Shown: positions 16,038 to 24,619 of the stretch, piece after piece | Layout: every line of letters starts with the position of its first letter | Numbering within the stretch: the stretch's first letter is position 1 | NCBI RefSeq assembly: GCF_003597675.1 | Contig: NZ_CP030828.1 | Span: 124,001 to 188,000, forward strand | From: Neorhizobium sp. NCHU2750 | GTDB taxonomy: Bacteria > Pseudomonadota > Alphaproteobacteria > Rhizobiales > Rhizobiaceae | Length of the DNA: 64,000 bases | Reading direction: 5' to 3' | The notes under the pieces: model-generated | Told to the model about the DNA's origin: nothing | What the model saw: the letters and a program-made list of their open reading frames with translations, nothing else | The model's database searches: none | Translations under genes and position numbers: made by a program

Positions 16038-16910
16038 AAGCCATTCGATAAAGGCGGAAGCAGCGCGTGTGAGACGTCGCTGTTGATTGGGAACGATATG
16101 TAGAGCGACGGGCAGGACATCGCCTCCACCAAATGGAGCCACAAGGCGTCCGGACGTGAGATAGCCGGTGGTGTAAGATGACATCGCGGCGGTAATGCCG
16201 CCGCCGCTTGCGCAGATCTCCAGCGCCGTTGCGGCGTTGTCGACTTTGATGGCGGCGTGTTGGGGTAACAATTGAAGTCTCTCTTTTTGCATCCACAGAT
16301 CGAGGAGTTGCATGCGGCCCTGGACGTGGATAAGCCGAGCGGAGTTTGCCCAATCGGCCGTTGGTTTTTCTCCGGCAGCTTGTGCGGTTTGCGGATCGCA
16401 TAATAGCATAAGCCTCTCGCTGCCCAGTCGGACAGCGCCAGCAGGCGGGTTTACTACGCTGAGCGCCAGAATACTTAAATCTGCGAGCTCAACGTTGGGA
16501 TCCGTCCAGATGGTACTGTTCAATCTGACCTCAAGCTGAGGATGCGCCCGATAAAATCCGTGCAGATTGCGAGCCAACCATAGAGCGACGAAACTCAACG
16601 GGGCAGAAACTGTCAGGCTGGTATGGGCGCGGGCTCCAAGTAGTCCTTGGGTTGCCATTTCTGCGCGATCAAGCGCCTCCGCAACCCCCGGTAAATAAGC
16701 TGCGCCGACTTCGGTAAGCTCCAATCCGTTGCTGCGCCTGTGAAAAAGCGGACGCGAAAAAAAGCGTTCAAGGGCGCGTACGCGCTGGCTGATCGCCGCT
16801 TGGGTGCAATGCAGTTCGTCGGCCGCCCGGGTAAAGCTCAAATGCCGGGCCGCGGCCTCGAACGCCTGCAGGTAGTCGAGATGAGGGAGATTCCGCATGG
16901 CTGATCCCAT
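16005..16910 (-). CDS. LysR-family regulator (GcvA-like)
   Basis: A 301-residue LysR regulator of the GcvA branch, shown by MRNLPHLDYLQAFEAAARHL and FTRAADELHCTQAAISQRVR at the N-terminus. GcvA-type proteins regulate one-carbon and glycine metabolism in enteric bacteria. It diverges from soxB across 116 bases and is the obvious candidate regulator of the sarcosine oxidase operon. The start may be 16910 or the internal ATG at 16898, which better matches the family N-terminus and has GGGA upstream. Confidence 0.86.
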   Translation of the reverse strand: MGSAMRNLPHLDYLQAFEAAARHLSFTRAADELHCTQAAISQRVRALERFFSRPLFHRRSNGLELTEVGAAYLPGVAEALDRAEMATQGLLGARAHTSLTVSAPLSFVALWLARNLHGFYRAHPQLEVRLNSTIWTDPNVELADLSILALSVVNPPAGAVRLGSERLMLLCDPQTAQAAGEKPTADWANSARLIHVQGRMQLLDLWMQKERLQLLPQHAAIKVDNAATALEICASGGGITAAMSSYTTGYLTSGRLVAPFGGGDVLPVALHIVPNQQRRLTRAASAFIEWLSGQVPFAGEL

Positions 16911-16921
16911 TTGATTTTTTC

Positions 16922-16949
16922 ACCCATAACAAAAACGTGGTCATTGGGT
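16922..16949. promoter_or_regulatory. Putative LysR site between lysR and soxB
   Basis: ACCCA at 16922-16926 and TGGGT at 16945-16949 are inverted copies within a more loosely symmetrical TTCACCCAT ... ATTGGGTAAA stretch, 12 bases upstream of the LysR start. Spacing is long for a single site, so the assignment is tentative. Confidence 0.3.
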
Positions 16950-17026
16950 AAAGAACGATTTCTTGTGTCTGGGCCGCCGGAAGGCATTCTGTCTGCATTA
17001 AAGCCACATCAAGGCGCAGGAAAACA

Positions 17027-18268
17027 ATGCCTTTCTCCCTGTTGAAATATGGTCTCCGCTCGCGGCACGTTCCGTACGGCGACATTCCAAAAACACCGGA
17101 CCTGAAGCGCGCCTATGACGTGGTCATTATCGGCGGCGGCGGCCATGGCCTTGCGGCCGCATATTACCTTTCCAACGTGCATGGCATCACGAATGTCGCG
17201 GTGCTGGAAAAGGGATATCTTGCCGGCGGCAACACCGCGCGCAATACCACCACCATTCGCTCGAATTACATGACGCCGGAGTCTGTCAGCTTCTACAAGG
17301 AAGGCGTTAAACTCTACGAGACGATGTCTCAGGATCTCGGCTTCAATATCATGTTCTCCCAGCGTGGCCAGCTGACGCTGGCGCACTCGGAAGCGACGCT
17401 ACGCAGCTTTCATCTGCGCGCGGAGATGGGCAAGTATATGGGCACGAAGATTGAGGTGGTCGATGTCCAGACGGTCCGCGACCTCTGCCCGGACCTTAAT
17501 CTCGACATCGGCGGTCAGCACGAGATTCTCGGCGGCCTTTGGCACGCCGACGGCGCAACTGCGCGCCACGATGCAGTCGCTTGGGGCTATGCCAAGCATG
17601 CGGCTGCACGAGGCGTCGAAATCCATCAGCGCACAGAGGTTCTGGGCTTTGAGAAGGTCGGCGACCGCGTCACCGAAATCCGCACCAATCGTGGGACGAT
17701 CGCTGCTGGCCAGGTTCTGCAGGCCGTAGGCGGCCTCAACGGTCAGGTCGCGGAGCTGGCTGGTTTCAAGTTGCCGATCCGCTGTTTCCCGCTGCAAGCC
17801 ATGGTGACCCAGCCGCTCAAGCCATTCCTCAATACGCTGGTTTCGTCTGCCAACCTGCACACTTATCTGGTGCAGTCCTCGCGCGGTGAAATTGTCATCG
17901 GCGGCGGCTCCGATCCGTATCAGCTCGCATCCACTCGCTCGACGCTCGATCAGAAAGAGCACCTTGCCGAAGGCGCGCTGCATCTCTTTCCGTTCCTGCA
18001 CAAGGTCAAGCTGTTGCGGCAATGGGCCGGCATCACCGATATGACGCCGGACTACAGCCCGATCATGGGTGCGTCGCCGCTGACGAACTACTGGCTCGAT
18101 TGCGGTTGGGGTACTTGGGGCTTCAAGGCCACTCCGGTCGCCGGCAAGCGCATGGCCGAGACAATCGCCACAGGTCGCGTTCCGGATATTCTCAAGCCTT
18201 TCGATATGCGCCGTTTCGACAATTTTGCCCTCTTGAACGAGATGGGCGCGACAGCTGCCAGCCATTGA
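17027..18268 (+). CDS. soxB: Sarcosine oxidase beta subunit
   Basis: A 413-residue flavoprotein subunit of heterotetrameric sarcosine oxidase, which demethylates sarcosine to glycine, hydrogen peroxide and a one-carbon unit passed to tetrahydrofolate. The dinucleotide fold is VVIIGGGGHGLAAAYYLSNV; typical SoxB blocks follow (YLAGGNTARNTTTIRSNYMT, GLWHADGATARHDAVAWGYA, WAGITDMTPDYSPIMG). Length matches known SoxB. It begins the operon soxB-soxD-soxA-soxG-folD-purU, with ten bases before soxD. Confidence 0.96.
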   Translation: MPFSLLKYGLRSRHVPYGDIPKTPDLKRAYDVVIIGGGGHGLAAAYYLSNVHGITNVAVLEKGYLAGGNTARNTTTIRSNYMTPESVSFYKEGVKLYETMSQDLGFNIMFSQRGQLTLAHSEATLRSFHLRAEMGKYMGTKIEVVDVQTVRDLCPDLNLDIGGQHEILGGLWHADGATARHDAVAWGYAKHAAARGVEIHQRTEVLGFEKVGDRVTEIRTNRGTIAAGQVLQAVGGLNGQVAELAGFKLPIRCFPLQAMVTQPLKPFLNTLVSSANLHTYLVQSSRGEIVIGGGSDPYQLASTRSTLDQKEHLAEGALHLFPFLHKVKLLRQWAGITDMTPDYSPIMGASPLTNYWLDCGWGTWGFKATPVAGKRMAETIATGRVPDILKPFDMRRFDNFALLNEMGATAASH

Positions 18269-18278
18269 CGAGGCTCTT

Positions 18279-18530
18279 ATGAAAATCCTGACTTGCCCCG
18301 TTAACGGGCCTCGCAATATCACTGAATTCCAGTATCTGGGTCCGGTCCGCGCAGCCGATGCAGACATACCCGACCAGTTGGTCGAGTCGCTCTTCTATGC
18401 GGAAAATCCGCTTGGCGTACTCAAGGAGTGGTGGCGGCACACACCGTCCAACACGATCCTGATCGCAGAGCGCCACACTGTCTCCGACCAGATCATTGCT
18501 ACCTATCTTCCCAATCGAAAGCCTGCCTGA
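18279..18530 (+). CDS. soxD: Sarcosine oxidase delta subunit, atypical
   Basis: An 83-residue protein in the soxD position between soxB and soxA, with the family pattern CPVNGPRN, TEFQYLGP, LFYAENPLGVLKEWWRH. In characterised heterotetrameric sarcosine oxidases the delta subunit binds zinc through three Cys and one His (C-x-x-C near the N-terminus and H-x3-C later). Here Cys6 and His54 remain but positions 9 and 58 are Asn (CPVN; HTPSN), so a canonical zinc site cannot form. The C-terminus ends soon after. The stop is separated from soxA by one base. Identity as SoxD is supported by position and motifs. Confidence 0.9.
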   Translation: MKILTCPVNGPRNITEFQYLGPVRAADADIPDQLVESLFYAENPLGVLKEWWRHTPSNTILIAERHTVSDQIIATYLPNRKPA

Positions 18531-18531
18531 C

Positions 18532-21426
18532 ATGACTGAACGGCTTCCATTCCCCTGGGGTTCGCGTATCGACCGGACCCGCAAGATTCGTTTCAGCTTC
18601 GATGGCAAGGCCGTCGAAGGGTTCTCCGGAGACAATATCGCCTCAGCGATGGCGGGGGCCGATCGCTGGATACTCTCCCGTTCATTCAAGTACCACCGGC
18701 CCCGTGGTATCCTGACGATGGCCGGGCAGGACTCCAACACCCTCGTGCAGCTTGGCGGCGAGCCGAATGTGCGCGCCGACCTGCGCGCAATCTCCGACAA
18801 CATGGTCGTTACTGCCCAGAACGTCAGTGGCTCTGCAGAAAATGACCGGAATTCCATTCTCGACAAGTTTGGTCGGTTCATGCCGGTTGGCTTCTATTAC
18901 CGGACATTTTTCGGTCCTGGCCAGAAAAGCTGGTTGAAATTCTGGGAGCCGATCATTCGCAAATCCGCGGGCCTCGGCAAGGTGGATATCAATGCTGAGC
19001 ACGGTCACTACATCCGCGAGAACATGCATGTCGACGTGCTGGTCGTCGGCGCGGGACCGGCCGGCCTGTCCGCGGCCATCAAGGCGGCAGAAGCCGGCGT
19101 TCGGGTTCTCGTCGTAGACCTCAATCCCGACACGGGTGGTGCGTTGACCTATGCACGCTTCGATGTCGAAACGGGTGAGGCGATCGATGCCCTGCAGTCG
19201 CTACGCAAGCAGGCGGCAGATCTGCCCAATCTCCAGATCATGACCGGCGCGACATGCAATGGCTGGTTCGCCGATAATTTCATTCCGGTTCTGCAGGAAA
19301 ATCGCTTGTATCGCGTTCGCGCCAAGCAGGTGGTGGTCGCATCAGGATCCCATGAACAGCCATTGGTGTTCCGGAATAACGACCTCCCCGGAATTATGCT
19401 CTCGTCAGCGGCACAGCGCCTCCTGCGTCACTACGGGGTTTGCCCCGGCAGGCAGGCCGTTGTCTTTGCCGGCAACCGCGACGGCTACTTGACCGCGTTG
19501 GATTTGATCGATGCTGGGATCAAGGTTGCTGCGGTGCTGACACCGAGCGGCGGCGCAGCCTGCGAGAATCTGGCTCAATTGCTGGCCCAGAAGGGCGTCC
19601 CGATTGTTCGCGGCGCTCAAGTTGTCACGGCACTCGGAACAACGGGCAATAGACGTATCCGGGCGGTAACATACAGCACACAGCAGCATGGCGAGAAAAC
19701 CGTTGCCTGCGATCATATGGTCGTCGCAACCGGCTACACGCCGGGCTACCAACTGCCGCTGAACGCTGGCGCCAAGCTCGGATATGACGATGAGCGTCGC
19801 CAGTTCACGTTGAGCAATTTGCCCAAGGATTTCTATCTCGCCGGCTCTGTCTCCGGTGTATTTGCGCTCAACTCCGTTCTGCGCAGCGGAGAAATTGCCG
19901 GGGCGATGGCCGCAAGGGCTCTTGGCCACGACGTGGCTGTAGCAGAGGCAATCGAAGATGCCGATGCCTGTGAGATGAACTACGCGCAGGAGCTTTCCGG
20001 GCATCCCAAGGGGAGAGACTTTGTCGATTTCGACGAAGATCTTCAGGTCAAGGACATCAAGAACGCTGTTGCGGATGGCTATAGCGAGCTCGAACTGGTC
20101 AAGCGCTATTCGACTGTCGGCATGGGCCCGTCGCAGGGCCGCCATTCCGCCCTTGCAACAGCACGCATTGTTGCTGGGCAGACTGCTCGCAGCGTTGGCC
20201 AGGTCGGTATCACCACCTCGCGCCCACCTTTCGGGCCTGAGAAGCTTGGGCTTCTCGCTGGACCCAACCATGTACTTTACCGTCATACGGCCATGCATGA
20301 CGAACATCTCGCGTTAGGGGCGAAGCTTACTCCTGTGGGTGCCTGGTGGCGCCCCTATCACTACGCCGACAAGGGCGACGTCAATCGCGCGATAAGCGAC
20401 GAGGTTGCGCTTGTGCGTAACAAGGTCGGTATGCTGGACGTCTCGACGCTCGGTAAACTCGCGATCCGCGGGCCGGATGCCGCAGCATTTCTTGATCGCA
20501 TCTACACCATGGCGCATGCCAAACAGCCTGTTGGACGAGTACGCTACTGCCTGATGTTGAACGACATGGGGTCGGTTATCGACGACGGTGTCGCTTTCCG
20601 TATCTCTGAAACCGAGTTCTACGTCACGGCCACTACCGGGGCGGTTGCTCGGGTGTTTACCGAGATGACCTTCCTGAATGCCAAATGGGGCATGCAGGTC
20701 GATATTCAGAATATTACGGCTGCATTTGCCGCTATCAACGTGACGGGGCCGCTTGCCCGCAAGGTTCTGGAAGCACTCGGAGGCGATATCGATTTATCCC
20801 CGGAGGCGTTTCCTTATCTGAACGGCCGCGTGGGCGTTATTGGAGGATGCCCTGTACGTATCATGCGCATAGGCTTCACCGGTGAACTCAGCTACGAATT
20901 GCATGTGCCGCAGTCTTACGGTGCAGCTTTGTGGCAGAAGCTTCTCGAAGCCGGCGCGCCCTGCGGTTTGCGCCCATATGGTCTTGAAGCTTCGCGTATC
21001 ATGCGCCTGGAGAAGGGCCACATCATCATCGGTCAGGATACCGATGCGCTTTCGACGCCTGAAGAATTGTCGATGGAGTGGGCTATATCCAAGACCAAGG
21101 CCCGCTATGTGGGCAAGACCGGCGTAGAAGCTCGCAGCAAGCTTGCGGCAAAGCGCAGGCTTTGTGGCTTCGAGATTCCAAAGGAGAGCGGTCAGCAGCT
21201 CGGGGAATCCAATCTGGTTTTCCGCGATGGCAAACCTGTCGGGTTCGTGACGTCCGCCTGCTATTCGCCAACGCTCGGAAAATGGATCGGGCTGGCGTAC
21301 GCCGATCCGCGTGATGTGGCGCCTGGTTCAAGCTTGAAGATCAAGAGCTTCGGCGGCGTGGATATCGAGGCGAAGGTCGTGAAGGTTCCGTTCTACGATC
21401 CGGAAAGCAAGCGGCAGGAGATGTAA
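18532..21426 (+). CDS. soxA: Sarcosine oxidase alpha subunit
   Basis: A 964-residue subunit. The N-terminus has the SoxA ferredoxin-like region (IRFSFDGKAVEGFSGDNIAS; RSFKYHRPRGILTMAGQDSN). A pyridine nucleotide domain follows with [20 protein letters not shown], and the C-terminal 380 residues form the GcvT-like folate-binding domain (MLDVSTLGKLAIRGPDAAAF; GFTGELSYELHVP; GLEASRIMRLEKGH). This subunit transfers the oxidised methyl group to tetrahydrofolate. The frame is open further upstream, but the ATG at 18532 directly after the soxD stop gives the family N-terminus. Confidence 0.96.
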   Translation: MTERLPFPWGSRIDRTRKIRFSFDGKAVEGFSGDNIASAMAGADRWILSRSFKYHRPRGILTMAGQDSNTLVQLGGEPNVRADLRAISDNMVVTAQNVSGSAENDRNSILDKFGRFMPVGFYYRTFFGPGQKSWLKFWEPIIRKSAGLGKVDINAEHGHYIRENMHVDVLVVGAGPAGLSAAIKAAEAGVRVLVVDLNPDTGGALTYARFDVETGEAIDALQSLRKQAADLPNLQIMTGATCNGWFADNFIPVLQENRLYRVRAKQVVVASGSHEQPLVFRNNDLPGIMLSSAAQRLLRHYGVCPGRQAVVFAGNRDGYLTALDLIDAGIKVAAVLTPSGGAACENLAQLLAQKGVPIVRGAQVVTALGTTGNRRIRAVTYSTQQHGEKTVACDHMVVATGYTPGYQLPLNAGAKLGYDDERRQFTLSNLPKDFYLAGSVSGVFALNSVLRSGEIAGAMAARALGHDVAVAEAIEDADACEMNYAQELSGHPKGRDFVDFDEDLQVKDIKNAVADGYSELELVKRYSTVGMGPSQGRHSALATARIVAGQTARSVGQVGITTSRPPFGPEKLGLLAGPNHVLYRHTAMHDEHLALGAKLTPVGAWWRPYHYADKGDVNRAISDEVALVRNKVGMLDVSTLGKLAIRGPDAAAFLDRIYTMAHAKQPVGRVRYCLMLNDMGSVIDDGVAFRISETEFYVTATTGAVARVFTEMTFLNAKWGMQVDIQNITAAFAAINVTGPLARKVLEALGGDIDLSPEAFPYLNGRVGVIGGCPVRIMRIGFTGELSYELHVPQSYGAALWQKLLEAGAPCGLRPYGLEASRIMRLEKGHIIIGQDTDALSTPEELSMEWAISKTKARYVGKTGVEARSKLAAKRRLCGFEIPKESGQQLGESNLVFRDGKPVGFVTSACYSPTLGKWIGLAYADPRDVAPGSSLKIKSFGGVDIEAKVVKVPFYDPESKRQEM

Positions 21427-21427
21427 G

Positions 21428-22084
21428 ATGATGACGATGCAACAGATGAATACGGCTGTCGATCCGTCACTACGCAGCGATCTCCTGGCCGCGCGCCTTG
21501 CCCATCGCGGGATACTTCCCGGCAGTGAGGAAAATGTTGTCCTCGAGTGCACCCCGACCGACCGTTTCGGTTTGCGTGGTCCCGGCACGATCGACTGGCT
21601 TGGAGCTCAGGGGCTGGCGGTGCCTGCAGCGGTTAATACGTGTGTCGTTTCATCCTGCGGTACTACAGTCATGCGGCTGGGCCAGCAGGAAGTCCTGTTG
21701 ACTGCGCCGATTGGGACCGATGGAATGCGCTTGCGTGAGATCCGCAAGGCTTGGCACGATAGCCCACCTTCAGTGAAGGGATATGACGCCTTTCGCGAGG
21801 AGGGCTGGGCTTGGTTTGTTGTTTCCGGTCCAGACGCACCGCTCCTGATGCGTCGTATCTCTATGGCGGATCTCGGACCGGCAAATCTGAAGCCTGACGA
21901 GGTTGCCCAGACACGCGCGCTGCATATGGATGTGGTTGTCGCACGCCTCGATCGTTTTGGTGCTGTTTCCTACGATATCTTCCTCGACATCGCGTCAGCC
22001 AAGTTTGCTGTCGATGTGCTCGCCGAGACTGCGGAGGAACTTGCCAAAGGGTTTAGCGTCGAAGCGTTACGCACCGTCGCCTGA
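21428..22084 (+). CDS. soxG: Sarcosine oxidase gamma subunit
   Basis: A 218-residue protein with a GcvT-like fold expected of SoxG: DRFGLRGPGTIDWLGAQGLA and MRLGQQEVLLTAP near the start, and RTRALHMDVVVARLD-like segment before SYDIFLDIASAKFAVDVLAE. It is one base after soxA, behind AGGAGATGTAAG, and completes the heterotetramer. Alternative Met starts within the first seven codons are possible. Confidence 0.92.
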   Translation: MMTMQQMNTAVDPSLRSDLLAARLAHRGILPGSEENVVLECTPTDRFGLRGPGTIDWLGAQGLAVPAAVNTCVVSSCGTTVMRLGQQEVLLTAPIGTDGMRLREIRKAWHDSPPSVKGYDAFREEGWAWFVVSGPDAPLLMRRISMADLGPANLKPDEVAQTRALHMDVVVARLDRFGAVSYDIFLDIASAKFAVDVLAETAEELAKGFSVEALRTVA

Positions 22085-22185
22085 CAGCGGCAAATACGAT
22101 CAACAATGCCAACCGGCTGGCTTGCCGCGCGGGTTGTGAGATCCGCGTGCGGCCATGCCTGACGTGGCGAAAGGGGTGAGTTCGG

Positions 22186-23076
22186 ATGGTTGCGACTAAA
22201 ATCGACGGTAAGGCTTTTGCCGAGACGGTGCGACGGGATGTGGCCAGTCGTGTGGCAAGCCTTCAGGCTGATCACGGGATAACGCCTGGTCTGGCGGTGG
22301 TTCTCGTCGGCGAGGACCCGGCTTCCGAGGTCTATGTGCGAAACAAAGGCAAACAGACCCGTGAATGCGGTATGGCAAGCTTCGAATACAAGCTTGCCGA
22401 TACTACGCCTGAGGTAGAACTTCTTGCGTTGATCGATACACTGAACGCGGATCCTGCCGTTCATGGAATTCTTGTCCAGCTTCCATTGCCGGGACATATC
22501 AACAGTGACAAGGTTCTCAACGCCATTGATCCTGCCAAGGACGTAGACGGATTTCACATATCCAACGTGGGGCTTCTCGGTACCGGCCAGAAGGCAATGG
22601 TGCCCTGCACACCGCTCGGTTGTCTGATGTTGCTTCGTAGCCATCACGGCAAACTCGACGGTCTGAATGCAGTTGTCGTTGGGCGATCAAATATCGTCGG
22701 CAAGCCGATGGCCCAACTTTTGTTGCGCGACAACTGCACCGTAACGATCGCTCACAGCCGTAGTCGCGAATTGGAGTCCATCGTTCGTGCTGCAGATATC
22801 GTGGTAGCGGCGGTCGGCCGCCCCGAAATCATAACGGGCGCTTGGATAAAGCCGGGCGCGACCGTCATTGACGTCGGCATCAACCGCATCGAAAGCGATG
22901 GCAGGAAGAAGCTTGTCGGGGATGTGCATTACGAAAGCGCAGCGGAAGTGGCCGATGCAATCACTCCGGTACCTGGCGGTGTCGGACCTATGACGATTGC
23001 CTGCCTTCTGGCCAACACGCTTACAGCATGCTGCCGGTCCCATAATCTTCCCGAACCCGCCGGCCTCACGGCCTGA
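22186..23076 (+). CDS. folD: Methylenetetrahydrofolate dehydrogenase/methenyl-THF cyclohydrolase
   Basis: A 296-residue bifunctional enzyme that converts 5,10-methylene-THF to 10-formyl-THF with NADP. The active-site segment is YVRNKGKQT with the catalytic Lys, followed by [42 protein letters not shown] and the C-terminal [15 protein letters not shown]. Complete and of normal length. Here it probably handles the methylene-THF produced by sarcosine oxidase, as a pathway-specific copy beside purU, in addition to a chromosomal folD expected elsewhere. Confidence 0.95.
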   Translation: MVATKIDGKAFAETVRRDVASRVASLQADHGITPGLAVVLVGEDPASEVYVRNKGKQTRECGMASFEYKLADTTPEVELLALIDTLNADPAVHGILVQLPLPGHINSDKVLNAIDPAKDVDGFHISNVGLLGTGQKAMVPCTPLGCLMLLRSHHGKLDGLNAVVVGRSNIVGKPMAQLLLRDNCTVTIAHSRSRELESIVRAADIVVAAVGRPEIITGAWIKPGATVIDVGINRIESDGRKKLVGDVHYESAAEVADAITPVPGGVGPMTIACLLANTLTACCRSHNLPEPAGLTA

Positions 23077-23132
23077 TCCAGACATATTGCAGCCGCATGC
23101 GGCCGATGCCTGACCATATACCAGGAGTTCCA

Positions 23133-24017
23133 ATGAGCCAGTTTTTCCTGACAGTTACCTGCCCTTCAAAGAGGGGTATCGTTGCCGCGATCACCACCTA
23201 TCTTGCCGAGCAAGGCTGCAACATTACCGATAGCTCGCAATTCGACGATAGCGAAACCGGTAAGTTTTTCATGCGCATCAGCTTTCAGTCGGAGACCGGA
23301 AGCGATATCGTATCGCTGCGCGAAGGATTTGTTGAAACGGCTAAATTGTTCGGCATGACCTATGCCTTCCATGACGAGACCGAAAAGATGAAGGTCGTGA
23401 TCATGGTCTCCCGCTTCGGCCATTGCCTGAACGATCTCCTTTATCGCTGGCGGATTGGAGCATTGCCGATCGATATCGTCGCGGTCATATCCAATCATCT
23501 GGAATACCAGAAGGTCGTCGTGAACCACGACATTCCCTTCCACTACATCAATGTGACGAAGGCCAACAAGGCCGAGGCCGAGGCGCGCCAGATCGCCATC
23601 ATTGAAGAAACTGAAGCCGATCTCGTGGTACTGGCACGCTACATGCAGGTTCTGTCGGATGAGATGTGCAGGAAAATGTCAGGGCGCATCATCAACATCC
23701 ACCACTCCTTCCTGCCGAGTTTCAAGGGTGCAAACCCCTACAAGCAAGCCTATGAGCGGGGCGTGAAGCTGATCGGCGCCACATCTCACTATGTGACGGC
23801 AGACCTCGATGAAGGTCCGATCATCGAACAGGATACGATCCGTGTGACGCACGCGCAAAGCCCTAATGACTACGTCTCGCTCGGCCGCGATGTTGAAAGC
23901 CAGGTATTGGCGCGCGCGATCCACGCCCATATCCATCGCCGCGTATTCCTCAATGGAAACCGTACGATCGTCTTCCCTGCCTCGCCTGGTTCGTTTGCTT
24001 CCGAACGCATGGGCTGA
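23133..24017 (+). CDS. purU: Formyltetrahydrofolate deformylase
   Basis: A 294-residue enzyme hydrolysing 10-formyl-THF to formate and THF. It has an N-terminal ACT domain (LTVTCPSKRGIVAAITTYLA, GCNITDSSQF) and a C-terminal formyltransferase domain with the catalytic region NIHHSFLPSFKGANPY and SHYVTADLDEGPIIEQD. Start at 23133 behind CAGGAG; upstream Met codons in frame lack a ribosome site. It closes the sox operon and would regenerate THF, discharging the sarcosine methyl carbon as formate. A terminator follows. Confidence 0.96.
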   Translation: MSQFFLTVTCPSKRGIVAAITTYLAEQGCNITDSSQFDDSETGKFFMRISFQSETGSDIVSLREGFVETAKLFGMTYAFHDETEKMKVVIMVSRFGHCLNDLLYRWRIGALPIDIVAVISNHLEYQKVVVNHDIPFHYINVTKANKAEAEARQIAIIEETEADLVVLARYMQVLSDEMCRKMSGRIINIHHSFLPSFKGANPYKQAYERGVKLIGATSHYVTADLDEGPIIEQDTIRVTHAQSPNDYVSLGRDVESQVLARAIHAHIHRRVFLNGNRTIVFPASPGSFASERMG

Positions 24018-24040
24018 CAGTCGTCGCGCAAGCCATATAG

Positions 24041-24080
24041 CCCGGCCGCCGCTTCGTGAAAGCTGGCTGGCCGGGTTTTT
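24041..24080 (+). terminator. Terminator of the sox-folD-purU operon
   Basis: CCCGGCC at 24041-24047 pairs with GGCCGGG at 24069-24075, with further pairing inside, and is followed by TTTTT at 24076-24080. It lies 24 bases after the purU stop and before the convergent ridA-like gene. Confidence 0.8.
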
Positions 24081-24184
24081 CGTTGACCGTCAAATACGGC
24101 GACGATGACAGTTGGTGCCAGTACCGTGCCTGACAGTGTCATTCCTGAAAGGGCGCTAAGGTTTCCGGAGCGATACGCTATGCG

Positions 24185-24619
24185 CTATACACAGGCGGTC
24201 AATTGGATTTCGATTGGCGCGTTGCCTGGCAATGTCGCTACGCCAATTGCCGCACGGCATCCAATGGCTTTTTCACCGAGTTTCTCGCTAAGAAAAAGCG
24301 AGGCATAGTCGGCCAGCTTCGAGTGCGCCGTAAATCCGGGCTCGGCAGCGATGTAAACCGTCAGGCTCAGAATGGCGGACAGCTGCTCGCCGGCCGAAAG
24401 TTGCGCCTGCGCCGCCGATAAGGCATTTCCACAAGCAAGAATCACGGCATCGGCATGCTGTGCTGGCTCGGCCGAAGCGTGAATGATGCCTTCGAACTGC
24501 AGGACGCCATTGATGCGGGGTGTCATTCCGGCGGTGAAAATCATGTCGCCGTGGCGTACCGCGGGGACGTAAAGCCCCTGCGGTACTGGCAAGGCATCTC
24601 TACCTTGCCGCTCCGTCAT
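24185..24619 (-). CDS. RidA/YjgF-family protein
   Basis: A 144-residue RidA-like protein. Visible motifs are VRHGDMIFTAGMTPRINGVL at the start and the conserved end GCRAAIGVATLPGNAPIEIQ, which holds the Arg that binds imino acids in active RidA deaminases; the terminal VEIE motif appears as IEIQ. Such proteins hydrolyse reactive 2-imino acids made by PLP or flavin enzymes, consistent with coupling to the aminotransferase gene whose stop overlaps its start (ATGA at 24616-24619). The frame extends upstream inside the aminotransferase gene; ATG 24619 is preferred. Confidence 0.85.
   Translation of the reverse strand: MTERQGRDALPVPQGLYVPAVRHGDMIFTAGMTPRINGVLQFEGIIHASAEPAQHADAVILACGNALSAAQAQLSAGEQLSAILSLTVYIAAEPGFTAHSKLADYASLFLSEKLGEKAIGCRAAIGVATLPGNAPIEIQLTACV

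Noticed and set aside
16911..17026. Glycine riboswitch or similar leader before soxB
   Set aside because: The gap is only 116 bases and shows no aptamer-like paired elements; a LysR site explains it better.
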